Assembly (NCBI GenBank): GCA_013360825.1
Contig: JABWAY010000015.1
Coordinates: 1 to 24,362, forward strand
Source of the DNA: Candidatus Brocadiia bacterium
GTDB lineage: Bacteria > Planctomycetota > MHYJ01 > WSZJ01
Direction of reading: 5' to 3'
Length of the DNA stretch: 24,362 nt
The position numbers were made by a program, and so were the translations under genes. This document shows, one piece after another, positions 23,549 through 24,362 of the stretch (its first letter is position 1; each line of letters starts with the position of its first letter). A model generated the notes under the pieces. It was not told the DNA's origin, made no database searches, and saw only the letters and a list, made by a program, of their open reading frames with translations.

Positions 23549-24362
23549 CTACAGCTTCATCAGGTCGACCAGCTCCTTCACGGCGGCCGCCGACTTGTTG
23601 AGCGCAGCCTGCTCCTCGGCCGTGAGCTTGATCTGGAGGATCTCCTCCACGCCGGCGCGCCCGAGCTTCACCGGCACGCCCACGTAGAGCCCCTTCACGC
23701 CGTACTCGCCGTCGCAGTAGGCCGCGCAGGGCAGGATCTTCTTCTTGTCCTTGAGGATCGCCTCGACCATCTCGATCGTGGCCGCCGCGGGAGCGTAGTA
23801 GGCGCTCCCGCTCTTGAGCAGGCCGACGATCTCGGCGCCCCCGCCCGCCGTGCGCTTGCAGAGCGCCGCGACCTTGTCGGGCGGCAGCAGCTCGGTGATG
23901 GGCACGCCCGCCACGGTGGAGTAGCGCGGCAGCGGCACCATGGTGTCGCCGTGGCCCCCGAGCACGAAGGCCGTGACGTTCTCGACCGACACGTTCAGCT
24001 CGCGGGCGATGAAGGTCCGGAAGCGGGCCGAGTCGAGCACCCCGGCCATGCCGACCACGCGCTGGTGGGGGAAGCCCGACTTCTTCCACGCGAGCTGGAC
24101 CATGGCGTCCAGCGGGTTCGTCACGAGCACGAGGATCGCGTTCGGCGACCGGGGCGCGACCTGCTCGACCACGGTCGAGACGATCTCGACGTTCTTGAAG
24201 AGGAGGTCGTCGCGGCTCATGCCCGGCTTGCGGGCCAGGCCGGCGGTGATGACCACGATGTCGCTGCCGGCGGTCTCGTCGTAGGCGTTCGCGCCGGTCA
24301 GCGCGGAGTCGTAGCGGTGGATCGGCCCGGCCTGCGCCAGGTCGAGCGCCTTGCCCTGCGGG
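23549..24362 (-). CDS. mdh: Malate dehydrogenase, 5' end beyond the window
   Basis: About 271 codons of an LDH/MDH-superfamily NAD-dependent malate dehydrogenase; the first ~40 residues including the Rossmann nucleotide loop lie outside the window. Visible parts are GSDIVVITAGLARKPGMSRDDLL (substrate loop with Arg), NPLDAM, the VVGMAGVLDSARFR segment, the catalytic histidine in GGHGDTMVPL, and the C-terminal VGVPVKLGRAGVEEI. R-K-P-G-M-S-R-D is typical of the dimer/tetramer group often called type III MDH. Malate and NAD to oxaloacetate and NADH is the reaction, in the TCA cycle, cytosolic. The frame is open to the window edge. Its codon use (Gly GGC/GGG, Ser TCG/AGC, almost no GGA or TCC) differs from the genes left of the join. 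Confidence 0.93.
   Translation of the reverse strand, partial: PQGKALDLAQAGPIHRYDSALTGANAYDETAGSDIVVITAGLARKPGMSRDDLLFKNVEIVSTVVEQVAPRSPNAILVLVTNPLDAMVQLAWKKSGFPHQRVVGMAGVLDSARFRTFIARELNVSVENVTAFVLGGHGDTMVPLPRYSTVAGVPITELLPPDKVAALCKRTAGGGAEIVGLLKSGSAYYAPAAATIEMVEAILKDKKKILPCAAYCDGEYGVKGLYVGVPVKLGRAGVEEILQIKLTAEEQAALNKSAAAVKELVDLMKL

Overview
The window is GC-rich bacterial DNA, densely coding, with 22 protein-coding genes or gene fragments and no rRNA, tRNA, CRISPR array or insertion sequence that I can see. A DUF1800 gene followed by a DUF1501 gene with a twin-arginine leader, a Hanks-type Ser/Thr kinase and many secreted proteins of unknown function suggest an uncultured Planctomycetota-like bacterium. 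This placement is an inference; no rRNA gene is present to settle it.

Layout. Positions 1-5980 (minus strand) look like one operon: a 68-codon TTG-start gene, three tandem secreted paralogs with a TPR-like N-terminus and a metalloprotease-like C-terminus, glycine C-acetyltransferase (kbl), and the start of a membrane protein cut by the window edge. A secreted M28 aminopeptidase with a PDZ domain (6052-7431, plus) is divergent from it. Positions 7458-9387 (minus) hold three overlapping genes: a PsbP/DUF1795-like anchored protein, a stand-alone LON substrate-binding-domain protein and a five-helix membrane protein. The tRNA pseudouridine synthase gene truD (plus) diverges from these. Ribosomal protein L27 (rpmA, minus) and a LysM protein (minus) follow, each with its own recognisable sigma70-type promoter; the LysM gene also has a clear intrinsic terminator.

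Positions 12332-17143 hold a membrane-anchored TPR protein (plus), a secreted protein of unknown function (minus), an S41 C-terminal processing peptidase (plus) and two small related secreted proteins (plus). CCA-adding enzyme and UMF1-type MFS transporter genes (17156-19960, minus) are followed by DUF1800, DUF1501 and a Ser/Thr kinase (20080 onward, plus). The only near-300-base stretch without a gene is 12035-12331. It holds the AT-rich LysM promoter with two inverted repeats; the rest of it (about 12150-12331) shows nothing I can name.

The right end is suspect. The kinase reading frame breaks just after its APE motif, and the sequence switches within about 17 shared bases into the middle of an oppositely oriented class I fumarase gene. 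Fumarase and malate dehydrogenase (23225-24362, minus) form a credible mdh-fum operon, but their codon choice differs from the rest, so I read the join as a probable assembly or amplification chimera. Treat 1-23207 and 23225-24362 as two separate pieces of DNA.

The most interesting biology is the set of three tandem paralogs at 1436-5745. Their zinc-protease active site is lost step by step: HDxxH plus E, then HLxxH plus E, then no ligand at all, while the flanking fold motifs stay conserved. This looks like a family of secreted pseudo-proteases.
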